Shown here in pieces: positions 9,055 through 16,970 of a stretch of DNA of 64,000 nucleotides. The stretch is from contig NZ_JAKVPE010000001.1 in the NCBI RefSeq assembly GCF_022482365.1, positions 1,970,176 through 2,034,175 of the forward strand, read 5' to 3'. Source of the stretch: Limosilactobacillus sp. Its GTDB lineage: Bacteria; Bacillota; Bacilli; Lactobacillales; Lactobacillaceae. The notes below the pieces were generated by a model. It was not told the origin of the DNA. It did no database searches and was given only the letters and a program-made list of their open reading frames with translations. Position 1 is the stretch's first letter. Each line of letters starts with the position of its first letter. The position numbers and the translations under genes are program-made.

Positions 9055-10221
9055 ATGGACAAAAAACCACGTCGAATTTTGACGTTGATCTACGTCGTCG
9101 TGGGGGCCACGATTGGCTTCTACTACATGCCACTGATCTGGGATGTTCTCAACTGGCACATTGCCGAATCATTATTAGCAATTATTGATATTATTCTTGG
9201 TGCACTTGTTTTCTGGCTGCTGGCGATTCCGCTGGTGACGCCGACTTTAAAGGCAATCCACCGGGTTGAGACCACATTGACCAGCAAGAACCCACTGTAC
9301 CTATTATCGGGAGCACTGCTGACGATTATCGGGCTGGTGCTGGCAATCCTGATCTCGATTCCATTGTGGCGGACCCGGATCCCGGTCATCAATAACATCC
9401 TGCCGATCCTGTTGATGATCATCTTCAGCTACTTTGGCTTCCGGATCGGGACCACGCGGCTGGACGACTGGCGCAAGCTGATCCTGCGGCGGAACCAAAA
9501 GGAACGGGACGGCGAGGTCCTTGAACGTCAGGATCCCAATTACCACCATTACAAGATCCTGGATACCAACATCCTGATCGATGGTCGGATTTATGACCTG
9601 GTCAAGACCGGTTTTCTGGAAGGAACGCTATTGGTACCGAACTTCGTGCTCTACGAACTGCAGTACATTGCCGACTCCGGCGAGAGCATCAAGCGGGTTC
9701 GGGGCCGGCGCGGCCTGGATATCTTAAATAAGCTGCGCAGTGAGAAGATCGTGCCGATTGAGATGTACGAGGGCGACTTCGAGGACATCCCTGAGGTCGA
9801 TAGCAAATTGATTGCCCTGGCCAAGAAGGTACATGGGGCGATCGTTACCAACGACTACAACCTTAACAAGGTGATCCAGTTCCAAAACGTCGACGTCTTA
9901 AACATCAACAACCTAGCCAAGTCGCTGCGTCCCCGGGTCATCCCGGGCGAGACGATGCGGGTGGTCGTCGTCAAGAAGGGGACAGAGCGCCAGCAAGGGG
10001 TGGCTTACCTGGACGACGGCACCATGGTGGTGGTCGAGGACGGCCGCTACTTCATGAACAAGCCGATTGACGTCGAGGTCACCTCGGCCCTGCAAACGGA
10101 CGCGGGCCGGATGATCTTCGCCCGGCCGCTGCATTCGCAAAAAGGGATCGGCGACCAGAGCGGCAAGGATACTGCCAAGCCGTCAAATTCAAACAAGAAC
10201 AATCAAAAGAAGCAGAAGTAA
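9055..10221 (+). CDS. yacL: PIN/TRAM domain membrane protein (YacL family)
   Basis: A 388-residue integral membrane protein: four predicted membrane helices in residues 8-145, then a PIN nuclease-like domain beginning KILDTNILIDGRI (about 168-180) with conserved acidic residues (EVDSKLIALA; TNDYNLNKV). A TRAM domain follows (about 295-355) and a Lys/Asn-rich tail. The PIN acidic set looks intact, so nuclease activity is plausible; the family's cellular role is not established. The radA-yacL order is conserved in Firmicutes. In many relatives gltX follows; here cysS follows after a non-coding gap. Confidence 0.9.
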   Translation: MDKKPRRILTLIYVVVGATIGFYYMPLIWDVLNWHIAESLLAIIDIILGALVFWLLAIPLVTPTLKAIHRVETTLTSKNPLYLLSGALLTIIGLVLAILISIPLWRTRIPVINNILPILLMIIFSYFGFRIGTTRLDDWRKLILRRNQKERDGEVLERQDPNYHHYKILDTNILIDGRIYDLVKTGFLEGTLLVPNFVLYELQYIADSGESIKRVRGRRGLDILNKLRSEKIVPIEMYEGDFEDIPEVDSKLIALAKKVHGAIVTNDYNLNKVIQFQNVDVLNINNLAKSLRPRVIPGETMRVVVVKKGTERQQGVAYLDDGTMVVVEDGRYFMNKPIDVEVTSALQTDAGRMIFARPLHSQKGIGDQSGKDTAKPSNSNKNNQKKQK

Positions 10222-10228
10222 AGAAAAA

Positions 10229-10263
10229 GGCCCCGCAGCGTGACAAGCGTTGCGGGGCCCTTC
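10229..10263 (+). terminator. Terminator of dut-radA-yacL
   Basis: A 12-bp GC-rich stem (GGCCCCGCAGCG with CGTTGCGGGGCC, one wobble) and a 7-nt loop, followed by CTTCATTT. Confidence 0.85.
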
Positions 10264-10420
10264 ATTTGCACTCTAATGAAAACATGCAAAAGAATCGCGG
10301 GGCTAGTGTCTAACGCAGCGGAGCAAGTCTATTTGACTACGGACAAAAGCCGACGCCTTCAGTGCCGACTCCCGTCCTAGGTTAGCCATACGCCCCGCTT
10401 TTGATTCATTTGTACTCTAA
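10261..10420. repeat. Structured element flanked by 16-bp direct repeats
   Basis: TTCATTTGCACTCTAA at 10261-10276 and TTCATTTGTACTCTAA at 10405-10420 match at 15 of 16 positions and flank about 128 bp. Inside, GCGGGGC (10297-10303) pairs with GCCCCGC (10392-10398) and TCTAAC with GGTTAG, so the insert folds as a unit. No ORF. Its right end shares the string TACGCCCCGCTTTTG with the sigma-factor terminator at 14319-14333. It looks like a small non-autonomous repeat unit. Confidence 0.6.
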
Positions 10421-10424
10421 ATAC

Positions 10425-10459
10425 AAAAAAGACGGCCTGGGATTAAGCCGCCTTTTTTG
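10425..10459 (+). terminator. Second hairpin terminator before cysS
   Basis: AAAAAAGACGGC pairs with GCCGCCTTTTTT around a 10-nt loop. It can act in either direction and insulates cysS from the upstream operon and element. Confidence 0.7.
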
Positions 10460-10559
10460 TAATAGGGAGTATTACGAAAATCTTGGGGGAGATCTCGTAA
10501 TGATTATTTTTTCGGTTACTATTGGGAGGAGTAATTGAAAAATAATAGGTTTCATTGAT

Positions 10560-10582
10560 GTAGTAAAGTTCTTCTTTACTAC
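10560..10582. promoter_or_regulatory. Perfect palindrome upstream of cysS
   Basis: GTAGTAAAG and CTTTACTAC form perfect 9-bp arms around TTCTT. No T-run follows, so it is more likely an operator or mRNA stem than a terminator. The rest of 10461-10727 holds one short ORF and a possible -10 (TAAGAT, 10689-10694) for cysS. Confidence 0.35.
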
Positions 10583-10616
10583 GGTTCTTATACTATCAGG
10601 AGAATGTGAAGAAATT

Positions 10617-10691
10617 ATGATCAAAGTCTTAAAGAAGTTTACAGTCGCCGATTTTCCTAATCTGATAGGTGCTCGCGGCGGTTTGTGGTAA
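10617..10691 (+). CDS. Possible 24-residue peptide ORF upstream of cysS
   Basis: An ATG-initiated ORF of 25 codons begins MIKVLKKFTV and ends IGARGGLW. An AGGAG lies 13 nt upstream of the ATG, which is farther than ideal. The peptide has a basic N-terminus and a Gly-rich C-terminus ending in Trp, a profile seen in some secreted or signalling peptides, but nothing else supports that role. It ends 36 nt before cysS and could equally be a chance ORF. Confidence 0.2.
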   Translation: MIKVLKKFTVADFPNLIGARGGLW

Positions 10692-10727
10692 GATGAAAGG
10701 AGTAAATTTAAGTGAGGAGCGGATCAC

Positions 10728-12140
10728 ATGCTGACAATTTATAACACGTTAACGAGAAAAAAGGAAGAATTCAAGCCACTGCATCCAGGCGTAGTTAACA
10801 TGTATGTCTGTGGTCCGACGGTGTACAACTATATCCACATCGGCAATGCCCGCTCGGCGATCGCCTTTGACACGGTGCGGCGTTATCTGGAATTCAAGGG
10901 TTACAAGGTTAATTACGTCTCCAACTTCACCGACGTGGATGACAAGATGATCAAGGCCGCCCACGAGCAGGGAATCACGGTTCCCCAGCTAGCCGACAAG
11001 TACATCCAGGCCTTCATGGAGGACACCAAGGCAATCAATATTGAACCGGCCACCCTCCACCCGCGGGCCACTGAAAATATTGAAGACATCGTCAAATTCA
11101 TTGCTGACCTGGTCGAGAAGGGCTATGCCTACGCAAAGGACGGGGACGTTTACTACCGGGCCCGTAAATTCAAACACTACGGCCAGCTGTCCGGCCAGTC
11201 AATCGACGACCTGGAAGTCGGGGCCAGCGAGCACGTCAGCGCCGATGAGGTTGACAAGAAGGAGGACCCGATGGACTTCGCCCTCTGGAAGGCTGCCAAG
11301 CCGGGTGAAATCAGTTGGAACTCACCGTGGGGCAAGGGTCGTCCCGGCTGGCACATCGAGTGCTCTGTGATGTCGACCAAGTACCTGGGTAAGACGCTCG
11401 ACATTCACGCCGGGGGTCAGGACCTCGAGTTCCCGCACCACGAAAACGAAATTGCCCAAAGTGAGGCTGAGACCGGGCAGAAGTTCGTGCGCTACTGGAT
11501 GCACAACGGCTTCGTGACGATCGGCAAGGACAACGAGAAGATGAGCAAGTCCCTGCACAACTTCATCACCGTCCACGACATTATTAAGGAAGTCGATCCC
11601 CAGGTACTGCGTTTCTTCATGGCGACCACCCAGTACCGGCGGCCAATCCAATACAGCAAGGCCAACCTGGTTGACGCCCAAAACAACCTGGATCACATTC
11701 AGACCGCCTACGACAACCTGACCTACCGGCAAAAGGACGCTTTAGCCGGTGGCGATGACCAGGTTGAGGCGCAACTGGCGGACTTCAAGCACCGCTTCAT
11801 CACGGCTATGGATGACGACATCAACGTCCAAAACGGGATCGCGGTGGTCTACGAGCTGGTCAAGGCAGCCAACGTTTACGCCCAACAGGAGACTGTTCAC
11901 CAGGATGCCCTGGCGGCCTACAAGGCGACTTTGCAAGAGTTGCTGAGCATCTTCGGGGTCGAACTGACGGCCAGCGACAACCAAATCGATGACGAGCAGA
12001 TCAAGCAGCTGATCGAGGAGCGCAACCAGGCCCGCAAGAATCGCGACTTTGCCCGCAGCGACCAAATCAGAGACGATCTTAAAAAACAGGGAATCATCCT
12101 GGAGGACACGCCCCAGGGGACCCGTTACAAGAAGGAGTAA
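10728..12140 (+). CDS. cysS: Cysteine--tRNA ligase
   Basis: Class I synthetase that charges tRNA-Cys. The 470-residue protein carries the zinc/cysteine-binding Cys28 in YVCGPTVYN, the HIGH-type motif HIGN (37-40), a second zinc Cys in HIECSVM (about 212) with [11 protein letters not shown], and EKMSKSLHN (about 270-278) as the KMSKS loop. Full length. The Shine-Dalgarno is GTGAGGAGC. mrnC starts 10 nt downstream, with its ribosome-binding site inside the cysS end. Confidence 0.97.
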   Translation: MLTIYNTLTRKKEEFKPLHPGVVNMYVCGPTVYNYIHIGNARSAIAFDTVRRYLEFKGYKVNYVSNFTDVDDKMIKAAHEQGITVPQLADKYIQAFMEDTKAINIEPATLHPRATENIEDIVKFIADLVEKGYAYAKDGDVYYRARKFKHYGQLSGQSIDDLEVGASEHVSADEVDKKEDPMDFALWKAAKPGEISWNSPWGKGRPGWHIECSVMSTKYLGKTLDIHAGGQDLEFPHHENEIAQSEAETGQKFVRYWMHNGFVTIGKDNEKMSKSLHNFITVHDIIKEVDPQVLRFFMATTQYRRPIQYSKANLVDAQNNLDHIQTAYDNLTYRQKDALAGGDDQVEAQLADFKHRFITAMDDDINVQNGIAVVYELVKAANVYAQQETVHQDALAAYKATLQELLSIFGVELTASDNQIDDEQIKQLIEERNQARKNRDFARSDQIRDDLKKQGIILEDTPQGTRYKKE

Positions 12141-12150
12141 TCAGCACTTA

Positions 12151-12564
12151 ATGGAAACAGCAGACTATCAACAGCTAAACGGCATCGCCCTGGCCTACCT
12201 GGGGGATGCGGTCTACGAAGTATTTATTCGCCAGCACCTCTTGAGCCAGGGCCTTAGCAAGCCCACCAAGTTGCAGCACCTGGCAACCCACTACGTTTCG
12301 GCCAAGGCCCAGGCGGCCCTGATCGATCTGATGAAGGAAGACGATTTGTTAAACGAGACGGAGTGGGCCTACTTCAAGCGCGGCCGCAACGCCAACAGTC
12401 ATACCCACGCCAAGCACACCGCGGTCCTGACCTACCGGATGTCGACGGGCTTTGAGGCCTTGATGGGCTACCTGCAGCTATCGGGGCAGCAGGAACGGCT
12501 GCAGGAACTAGCAGAATGGTGCATTCAACAAGTGGAAGCGGGGCGGACGAAGCATGAAGACTGA
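12151..12564 (+). CDS. mrnC: Mini-ribonuclease III
   Basis: RNase III-like enzyme lacking the dsRNA-binding domain; in Bacillus it matures 23S rRNA. The chosen ATG (12151) follows AAGGAG (12132-12137) and gives 137 residues, the normal size. A longer frame open upstream only overlaps cysS. The catalytic region [17 protein letters not shown] (about 12-28) carries the conserved Asp, and the second acidic patch is in the [13 protein letters not shown] region. It overlaps rlmB by 11 nt. Confidence 0.93.
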   Translation: METADYQQLNGIALAYLGDAVYEVFIRQHLLSQGLSKPTKLQHLATHYVSAKAQAALIDLMKEDDLLNETEWAYFKRGRNANSHTHAKHTAVLTYRMSTGFEALMGYLQLSGQQERLQELAEWCIQQVEAGRTKHED

Positions 12565-13303
12565 GAATACCGATTTTATTATTGGCCGGCACCCGGCCGT
12601 GATGGCACTGAAGTCGGACCAGGAGATCAATAAGGTCTTCATCCAGTCCGGACTAAAGGCGGACGCCATCGCCCAGATCGTCAAGCTGGCGAAGGAACGC
12701 CACCTGGTGATTTCAAACGTGCCAAAGACCAAGCTGGACAACATGACCGACCACCAGAATCACCAGGGGGTGGCCCTGGCGGTGGCGGCCTACCAGTACG
12801 CGACGATTGACGACCTCTTTGCCAACGCCGAAAAGCACGGAGAGGACCCGTTCTTCCTGATCTTAGACGAGCTGGAGGATCCGCACAATCTCGGCTCCAT
12901 CATCCGGACGGCAGACGCGGCCGGGGTTCACGGGATTATTATCCCGCGGCGCCGAGCGGTTGGCCTGACCTCGGTTGTGGCCAAGACCTCGACGGGGGCG
13001 ATCGAACACGTTCCGGTGGCCCGGGTGACCAACCTGGTCCAGACCGCCAAGGAATTACAGGACCGCGGCGTCTGGCTTTTCGGCACCGATATGAAGGGCA
13101 AGGATTACCGGACCTGGGATGCCCACGGTGCCGTGGCACTGGTGATTGGTAACGAGGGGCGGGGGATCTCGCCCCTTCTGAAGAAGACCTGTGACGAGAT
13201 GCTGACGATTCCGATGATTGGCCACGTCCAGAGCTTGAACGCCAGCGTGGCAGCCAGCCTTCTGATTTACCAGGGCTTTAACTCACGGCACCCATTGAAA
13301 TAG
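12554..13303 (+). CDS. rlmB: 23S rRNA (guanosine-2'-O-)-methyltransferase RlmB / TrmH family
   Basis: SPOUT-class 2'-O-methyltransferase. The 249-residue protein has the N-terminal substrate-binding domain ([11 protein letters not shown]), then the knot domain with [19 protein letters not shown] (motif 1 with Asn/Arg), [13 protein letters not shown] (motif 2) and [18 protein letters not shown] (motif 3). The start lies inside the mrnC end (GAAG upstream), so translation is coupled. Target guanosine is inferred from the family. Confidence 0.95.
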   Translation: MKTENTDFIIGRHPAVMALKSDQEINKVFIQSGLKADAIAQIVKLAKERHLVISNVPKTKLDNMTDHQNHQGVALAVAAYQYATIDDLFANAEKHGEDPFFLILDELEDPHNLGSIIRTADAAGVHGIIIPRRRAVGLTSVVAKTSTGAIEHVPVARVTNLVQTAKELQDRGVWLFGTDMKGKDYRTWDAHGAVALVIGNEGRGISPLLKKTCDEMLTIPMIGHVQSLNASVAASLLIYQGFNSRHPLK

Positions 13304-13311
13304 CAACGAAC

Positions 13312-13340
13312 GGTCGGCAAATGCGCCGGCCTTTTTCTTT
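13312..13340 (+). terminator. Terminator after rlmB
   Basis: GGTCGGC and GCCGGCC arms with a short loop followed by CTTTTTCTTTT. Downstream, 13341-13642 holds no gene I can support. It has a hairpin with arms TCAGCCA/TGGCTGA (13592-13598, 13614-13620), probably in the sigma-factor leader. Confidence 0.75.
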
Positions 13341-13642
13341 TGCTGACACAATTGTGAGCGCTTTCGCTTATCGCACTTTAGTAAAATTAGGTAAAAGAAC
13401 ATTTTTCTTTATTTTGTTAAGCAAATGGGGCCGGGCAGGCGGCCGGTGGGTTCTTACCGTTCGATTAGCAGTTCCAAAAGTTGATGCGTCACTATGTATC
13501 GTTTGGCGACACTTTGCTAAATTAGTACCAGAGCCGTAAATTTGACAAAGAGCTTATGAGGGTTTCCGGGGGGAACATTGAATTTGGTAACTCAGCCAAA
13601 TTAGCCAGGGTGATGGCTGAACCTGACAAGGGAGTTAAGATT

Positions 13643-13714
13643 ATGACGGTATCGAATATTAAAGGGAGGGGGCAATGCAAATGCTGCACTGCACCAAACA
13701 ATACGATTACTTAG
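13643..13714 (+). CDS. Short ORF overlapping the start of the sigma-factor gene
   Basis: A 24-codon ORF (begins MTVSNIKGRGQ, then CKCC, ends NNTIT) has an excellent Shine-Dalgarno, AAGGGAG at 13628-13634, 8 nt before its ATG. It overlaps the first 40 nt of the sigma-factor gene in another frame. Ribosomes on it would pass through the sigma-factor ribosome-binding site, so it could couple or attenuate translation. No homologue is recognisable by eye; it may be non-functional. Confidence 0.4.
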   Translation: MTVSNIKGRGQCKCCTAPNNTIT

Positions 13715-14265
13715 TCGACTTAATGATGTTGGACCGGGCGAAAAGTGGCGACAGTCAAGATTTCACTGCGCTGCTTAAATGCTATCGACCCATGATTCGC
13801 CGCCTTTGGCAACAATACTACATTCCGGGACTTGAATTAGAGGACTGGCGACAGGAGGCCGAACTGGTTCTCGTCCGGACGCTTCGTTCTTACCACGGTC
13901 GGTCGTTGAGCCAATTTGCTGGTTTTTACAAGCAGAGCCTGATTAACCGGCTTCTGGACCTTTACCGGGCACGGCAGGCTTGTAAACGGATCCCGGCAGA
14001 ACGGTTAGCACCATTGGGAACCGTTAAAACCGAATACTTAGTCGACGCCCACTGCACAATTCCGGACGAGGAGGCTTATTGCCAGGACTGTCTGCTCAGT
14101 TTCGCCAAGAAGTGCTCACCCTTCGAGTTGGAAGTGCTGTGCCTACTCCACGAGGGCAAAAGTCACCGGGAGATTGCCCAGCAGCTGGACTGCACGGAGC
14201 AAAAGGTCCACGCCGCACTGGCTCGTGGCCGCAATAAGCTCATCAAGGAATTAAGGGAATGGTAG
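13675..14265 (+). CDS. Sigma-70 family sigma factor (SigH/ComX type)
   Basis: A 196-residue alternative sigma factor. Region 2 spans about residues 30-90 (FTALLKCYRPMIRRLW, LEDWRQEAELVLVRTL). The C-terminal helix-turn-helix region 4 is at about 150-190 (HREIAQQLDCTEQKVHAALARGRNKL). Its position between rlmB and rpmG-secE-nusG is the conserved locus of SigH/ComX, which in Gram-positives activates late competence (DNA uptake) or stationary-phase genes. The ATG is preceded by AGGGAGGGGG. A short ORF overlaps the start. A strong terminator separates it from rpmG, so it is its own unit. Confidence 0.85.
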   Translation: MQMLHCTKQYDYLVDLMMLDRAKSGDSQDFTALLKCYRPMIRRLWQQYYIPGLELEDWRQEAELVLVRTLRSYHGRSLSQFAGFYKQSLINRLLDLYRARQACKRIPAERLAPLGTVKTEYLVDAHCTIPDEEAYCQDCLLSFAKKCSPFELEVLCLLHEGKSHREIAQQLDCTEQKVHAALARGRNKLIKELREW

Positions 14266-14297
14266 AACGAAAAGAATAATTGGAAGATAAGGTGGGA

Positions 14298-14336
14298 AAC
14301 AAAAGCGGGGCGTACTCTTACGCCCCGCTTTTGTTG
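14298..14336 (+). terminator. Terminator of the sigma-factor gene
   Basis: Perfect 17-bp inverted repeat (AACAAAAGCGGGGCGTA and its complement) around CTCT. Part of the right arm is shared with the repeat element at 10390-10403. Confidence 0.85.
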
Positions 14337-14408
14337 CTTCCTATTCACAATTTGTTGCTTTAAAAGTGCTTTTCGTGCTAACCTATTGATTGAATGGAGG
14401 CGGAGTGT

Positions 14409-14558
14409 ATGTCCCAAAAGAAAGTTGCCTTGGAATGTACGAAATGCGGTGCGCGCAACTACACGATCACCGCTAACCCGCAACGAGAATCAAGATTAGA
14501 ATTACGGAAATTCTGTAAGCATTGCGGGGAGTACACGCTTCACCGCGAGAGCAAGTAG
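14409..14558 (+). CDS. rpmG: 50S ribosomal protein L33
   Basis: A 49-residue protein starting [18 protein letters not shown] with two CxxC pairs (CTKC near 10 and CKHC near 38), i.e. the zinc-binding form of L33. GGAGG lies upstream of the ATG. secE follows with its Shine-Dalgarno beginning 3 nt after the stop. The rpmG-secE-nusG order is standard. Confidence 0.95.
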   Translation: MSQKKVALECTKCGARNYTITANPQRESRLELRKFCKHCGEYTLHRESK

Positions 14559-14570
14559 GTGGAGGCTAGT

Positions 14571-14747
14571 ATGCACTTAATTCGATTTACCAAAAGTGTT
14601 TGTCATGAAATGAAGTTGGTTGTTTGGCCAACCGCCAAGGAAAACCGGCGCGACACGACGATCGTTATTTCTTTAACCCTGTTCTTCGTGCTGTTCTTTG
14701 CCCTGTTTGACTGGCTGATTCAGCTGTTAATGAAGCTGTTTGTCTAA
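14571..14747 (+). CDS. secE: Protein translocase subunit SecE
   Basis: Small essential subunit of the SecYEG channel. 58 residues: an amphipathic N-terminal segment with the conserved VVWPTAKE motif (about 17-24), then a single membrane helix (about 32-56). An in-frame GTG at 14559 overlaps the Shine-Dalgarno GGAGG (14561-14565), so the ATG at 14571 is the start. Confidence 0.95.
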   Translation: MHLIRFTKSVCHEMKLVVWPTAKENRRDTTIVISLTLFFVLFFALFDWLIQLLMKLFV

Positions 14748-14775
14748 GCCAGTGGTCAAATGGCTACAAGTCTGT

Positions 14776-14820
14776 TATACTGTCCGTGGTGAACTTCGTG
14801 TAACGCGGGGTTTTTTATTT
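14776..14820 (+). promoter_or_regulatory. nusG promoter and U-run hairpin leader
   Basis: An extended -10 (TG then TATACT, 14776-14781) lies 88 nt before nusG. The transcript would start near 14788 and immediately enter a GC-rich segment in which CCGTG (14784-14788) can pair with CGCGG (14804-14808), followed by GGTTTTTTATTTT. This looks like an intrinsic terminator placed at the very start of the leader, or the end of the secE transcript. Confidence 0.5.
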
Positions 14821-14868
14821 TGGCAAAAACAATTGAAAAAAACGATTAAATTTTAAGGAGGACTTATC

Positions 14869-15417
14869 GTGGAATCACATGAAAAACGTTGGTACGTATT
14901 GCACACCTACTCCGGTTACGAAAACCGGGTCAAGAGCAACCTGGAATCCCGGGCCCAGTCAATGGGGATGCAGGACTACATTTTCCGGGTGGTCGTTGCC
15001 AACGAAACCGTTCGGCAGATGAAGGACGGCCAGGCTAAGGAAGTTGTCGAAAACACCTTCCCGGGCTACGTCTTGGTTGAAATGGTCATGACCGATCAGG
15101 CATGGTACATTGCCCGGAACACGCCGGGGGTTACCGGCTTCCTCGGTTCACACGGTGGTGGTTCCAAGCCGACGCCGCTGCTGCCGGAAGAAGTTGAGCG
15201 GATCATGAAGCGGATGGGAGCCACGATTACCGTCAGCGACCTGGACGTCAAGGAAGGCGACACGGTCAAGGTTATTGCCGGACCATTTGCCGACCTGACC
15301 GGGAAGGTAACGGCGGTTGACCACGAAAAGCAAAAGCTGAAGGTCAACGTTGAGATGTTCGGCCGGGAAACGTCCGCCGAACTGGGCTTTGACCAGGTCG
15401 ACACCGACGCTGAATAA
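14869..15417 (+). CDS. nusG: Transcription termination/antitermination factor NusG
   Basis: Binds RNA polymerase and influences pausing, termination and transcription-translation coupling. The 182-residue protein has the NGN domain (about 5-115, RWYVLHTYSGYENRVK, FPGYVLVEM, GVTGFLG) and the C-terminal KOW domain (about 128-178, VKEGDTVKVIAGPFADLTG). AAGGAGG precedes a GTG start at 14869. Confidence 0.97.
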   Translation: MESHEKRWYVLHTYSGYENRVKSNLESRAQSMGMQDYIFRVVVANETVRQMKDGQAKEVVENTFPGYVLVEMVMTDQAWYIARNTPGVTGFLGSHGGGSKPTPLLPEEVERIMKRMGATITVSDLDVKEGDTVKVIAGPFADLTGKVTAVDHEKQKLKVNVEMFGRETSAELGFDQVDTDAE

Positions 15418-15463
15418 TTTTTCAAAATTATTGATTAATTATTTCTAATCTTGATTGTGATGA

Positions 15464-15609
15464 TTGATTAATTGTCAATAAATTTGATTGAAAGTGTTGA
15501 CTAATTGTTAATAGCTTTTGATTGGAGTTGTTAGTTGATTATTCCTCTTTTTAATTAAAATTATTGATTAATTGTCTATAAATGTGATTGAATTTACTGA
15601 ATAATTGTG
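15464..15609. repeat. AT-rich tandem-like repeat upstream of rplK
   Basis: Two 45-bp copies, 15464-15508 and 15564-15608, spaced exactly 100 bp apart, match at 38 of 45 positions and start TTGATTAATTGTC. Further partial copies of TTGATTAATT occur at 15431 and nearby. The whole 15418-15610 gap is AT-rich amid GC-rich coding sequence. The second copy merges into the rplK promoter, so it may act as an UP-element-like activator region. Confidence 0.55.
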
Positions 15610-15616
15610 GTATGTT
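15588..15616 (+). promoter_or_regulatory. rplK-rplA promoter
   Basis: TTGAAT (15588-15593), a 17-bp spacer and TATGTT (15611-15616) preceded by TGG, an extended -10. Confidence 0.6.
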
Positions 15617-15641
15617 CTTATGGTATGCTATTCGACATACT

Positions 15642-15679
15642 GTGGGAGAGGTAAAATTGACTGCCTCATCATGACCACA
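15642..15679 (+). promoter_or_regulatory. L1-type autoregulatory site in the rplK leader
   Basis: GTGGGAGAGG pairs with CCTC...CCAC across a loop. The GTGGGAG...GACCACA outline is the mRNA mimic of the L1 binding site on 23S rRNA, through which L1 represses the L11-L1 operon. A matching site precedes rplA. Confidence 0.6.
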
Positions 15680-15704
15680 ACACGGACTAAGGAGGTTTTG
15701 TCTC

Positions 15705-16130
15705 GTGGCAAAGAAAGTAGCTAACGTTGTCAAGTTGCAAATTCCTGCCGGTGCCGCTACACCAGCTCCACCAGTAGGTCCAGCACTTGGACAAGCAGGT
15801 ATTAACATTATGGGCTTCACGAAGGAATTCAACGCCCGGACCGCTGACCAAAAGGGTATGCTGATCCCAGTTGTAATTACCGTATATGAGGACCGTTCAT
15901 TCGACTTCATTACTAAGACGCCGCCTGCTGCTGTCTTACTGAAGAAGGCCGCTGGTGTTGAACACGGTTCCGGTGAACCTAACACGAACAAGGTTGCTTC
16001 TGTAACCAAGGCACAAGTTAAGGAAATCGCCGAAACGAAGATGCAGGATCTAAACGCCGCTGACGTTGAAGCAGCGATGCGCATGATCGAAGGTACTGCA
16101 CGCAGCATGGGCTTCACTGTTGAAGACTAG
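15705..16130 (+). CDS. rplK: 50S ribosomal protein L11
   Basis: 141 residues with the Pro-rich N-terminal segment [17 protein letters not shown] (about 21-37), which contacts translation factors, and the C-terminal RNA-binding domain ending [16 protein letters not shown]. The start is GTG at 15705 with AAGGAGG 12 nt upstream. Codon use shifts to the T-ending, highly-expressed set compared with neighbours. Confidence 0.97.
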   Translation: MAKKVANVVKLQIPAGAATPAPPVGPALGQAGINIMGFTKEFNARTADQKGMLIPVVITVYEDRSFDFITKTPPAAVLLKKAAGVEHGSGEPNTNKVASVTKAQVKEIAETKMQDLNAADVEAAMRMIEGTARSMGFTVED

Positions 16131-16173
16131 TTGCTAAGCAGTCCGGATGCACTATTTAAAGTAGTGTGTCTCC

Positions 16174-16203
16174 GTGGGAGGTATTAACTCCGTTAGACCA
16201 CAT
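16174..16203 (+). promoter_or_regulatory. L1-type autoregulatory site before rplA
   Basis: GTGGGAGG...CTCC...GACCACA repeats the fold seen before rplK, 23 nt upstream of the rplA start and just before its AAGGAGGA ribosome-binding site. Confidence 0.55.
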
Positions 16204-16225
16204 TTGCAAGGAGGAAAAACACAAG

Positions 16226-16918
16226 ATGGCTAAGACTCGTGGTAAGAAATACCAAGACGCGCTTAAGAAGGTTGACAGCAAGAAAGAATACGCTGTTAAC
16301 GACGCGGTTCAATTAGTAAAAGATATTGACTTTGCTAACTTTGACTCATCAATCGAAGTGGCATTTAACTTAAACGTTGACACTAAGCAGGCTGACCAGC
16401 AATTACGTGGTGCAGTTGTTCTGCCAAACGGTACTGGTAAGGACCAAACCGTGATCGTCTTTGCTGACGGTGAAAACGCCAAGGCTGCTCAGGATGCCGG
16501 TGCTGACTTTGTTGGTTCCGACGACCTGGTTGAAAAGATCCAAGACGGCTGGCTCGACTTTGATGTTGCGATCGCAACGCCAAACATGATGCCAAAGGTT
16601 GGTCGTCTGGGCCGGATCCTTGGACCTAAGGGCTTAATGCCAAACCCAAAGACTGGTACGGTTACGATGGACGTTGCCAAGGCTGTTTCTGACGCCAAGG
16701 CCGGCCAAGTTACCTACCGGACTGACCGTGATGGTAACGTTGCTGTACCATTCGGTAAGGTTTCCTTCGACACTGACAAGCTGGTTGAAAACCTGAAGAC
16801 GATCGAAGACATCGTTGTTAAGGCTCGTCCTGCTTCAGTTCGTGGGACTTACATCAAGCACGCTTCAATCGCCTCTACTTTTGGCCCAAGCGTTACGCTT
16901 GATCTCGAAACCTTCTAA
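16226..16918 (+). CDS. rplA: 50S ribosomal protein L1
   Basis: Forms the L1 stalk and represses its own operon. The start is the ATG at 16226 after AAGGAGGA (230 residues, [15 protein letters not shown]). An upstream in-frame GTG at 16166 would run through the regulatory site and is rejected. Signature motifs [18 protein letters not shown] (about 128-145) and [11 protein letters not shown] at the C-terminus are present. Confidence 0.97.
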   Translation: MAKTRGKKYQDALKKVDSKKEYAVNDAVQLVKDIDFANFDSSIEVAFNLNVDTKQADQQLRGAVVLPNGTGKDQTVIVFADGENAKAAQDAGADFVGSDDLVEKIQDGWLDFDVAIATPNMMPKVGRLGRILGPKGLMPNPKTGTVTMDVAKAVSDAKAGQVTYRTDRDGNVAVPFGKVSFDTDKLVENLKTIEDIVVKARPASVRGTYIKHASIASTFGPSVTLDLETF

Positions 16919-16934
16919 TTTAATAATTAGATCA

Positions 16935-16969
16935 GAAAAAGCCGCGAGTTTTTGCTCGCGGCTTTTTTG
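16935..16969 (+). terminator. Terminator of rplK-rplA
   Basis: AAAAAGCCGCGAG and CTCGCGGCTTTTTT with a 6-nt loop; a strong intrinsic terminator that can also serve the convergent antitoxin gene. Confidence 0.9.
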
Positions 16970-16970
16970 T

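Noticed and set aside
13321..13539. 72-codon ORF after rlmB
   Set aside because: It starts inside the terminator, has no ribosome-binding site, and shows no codon bias like neighbours.
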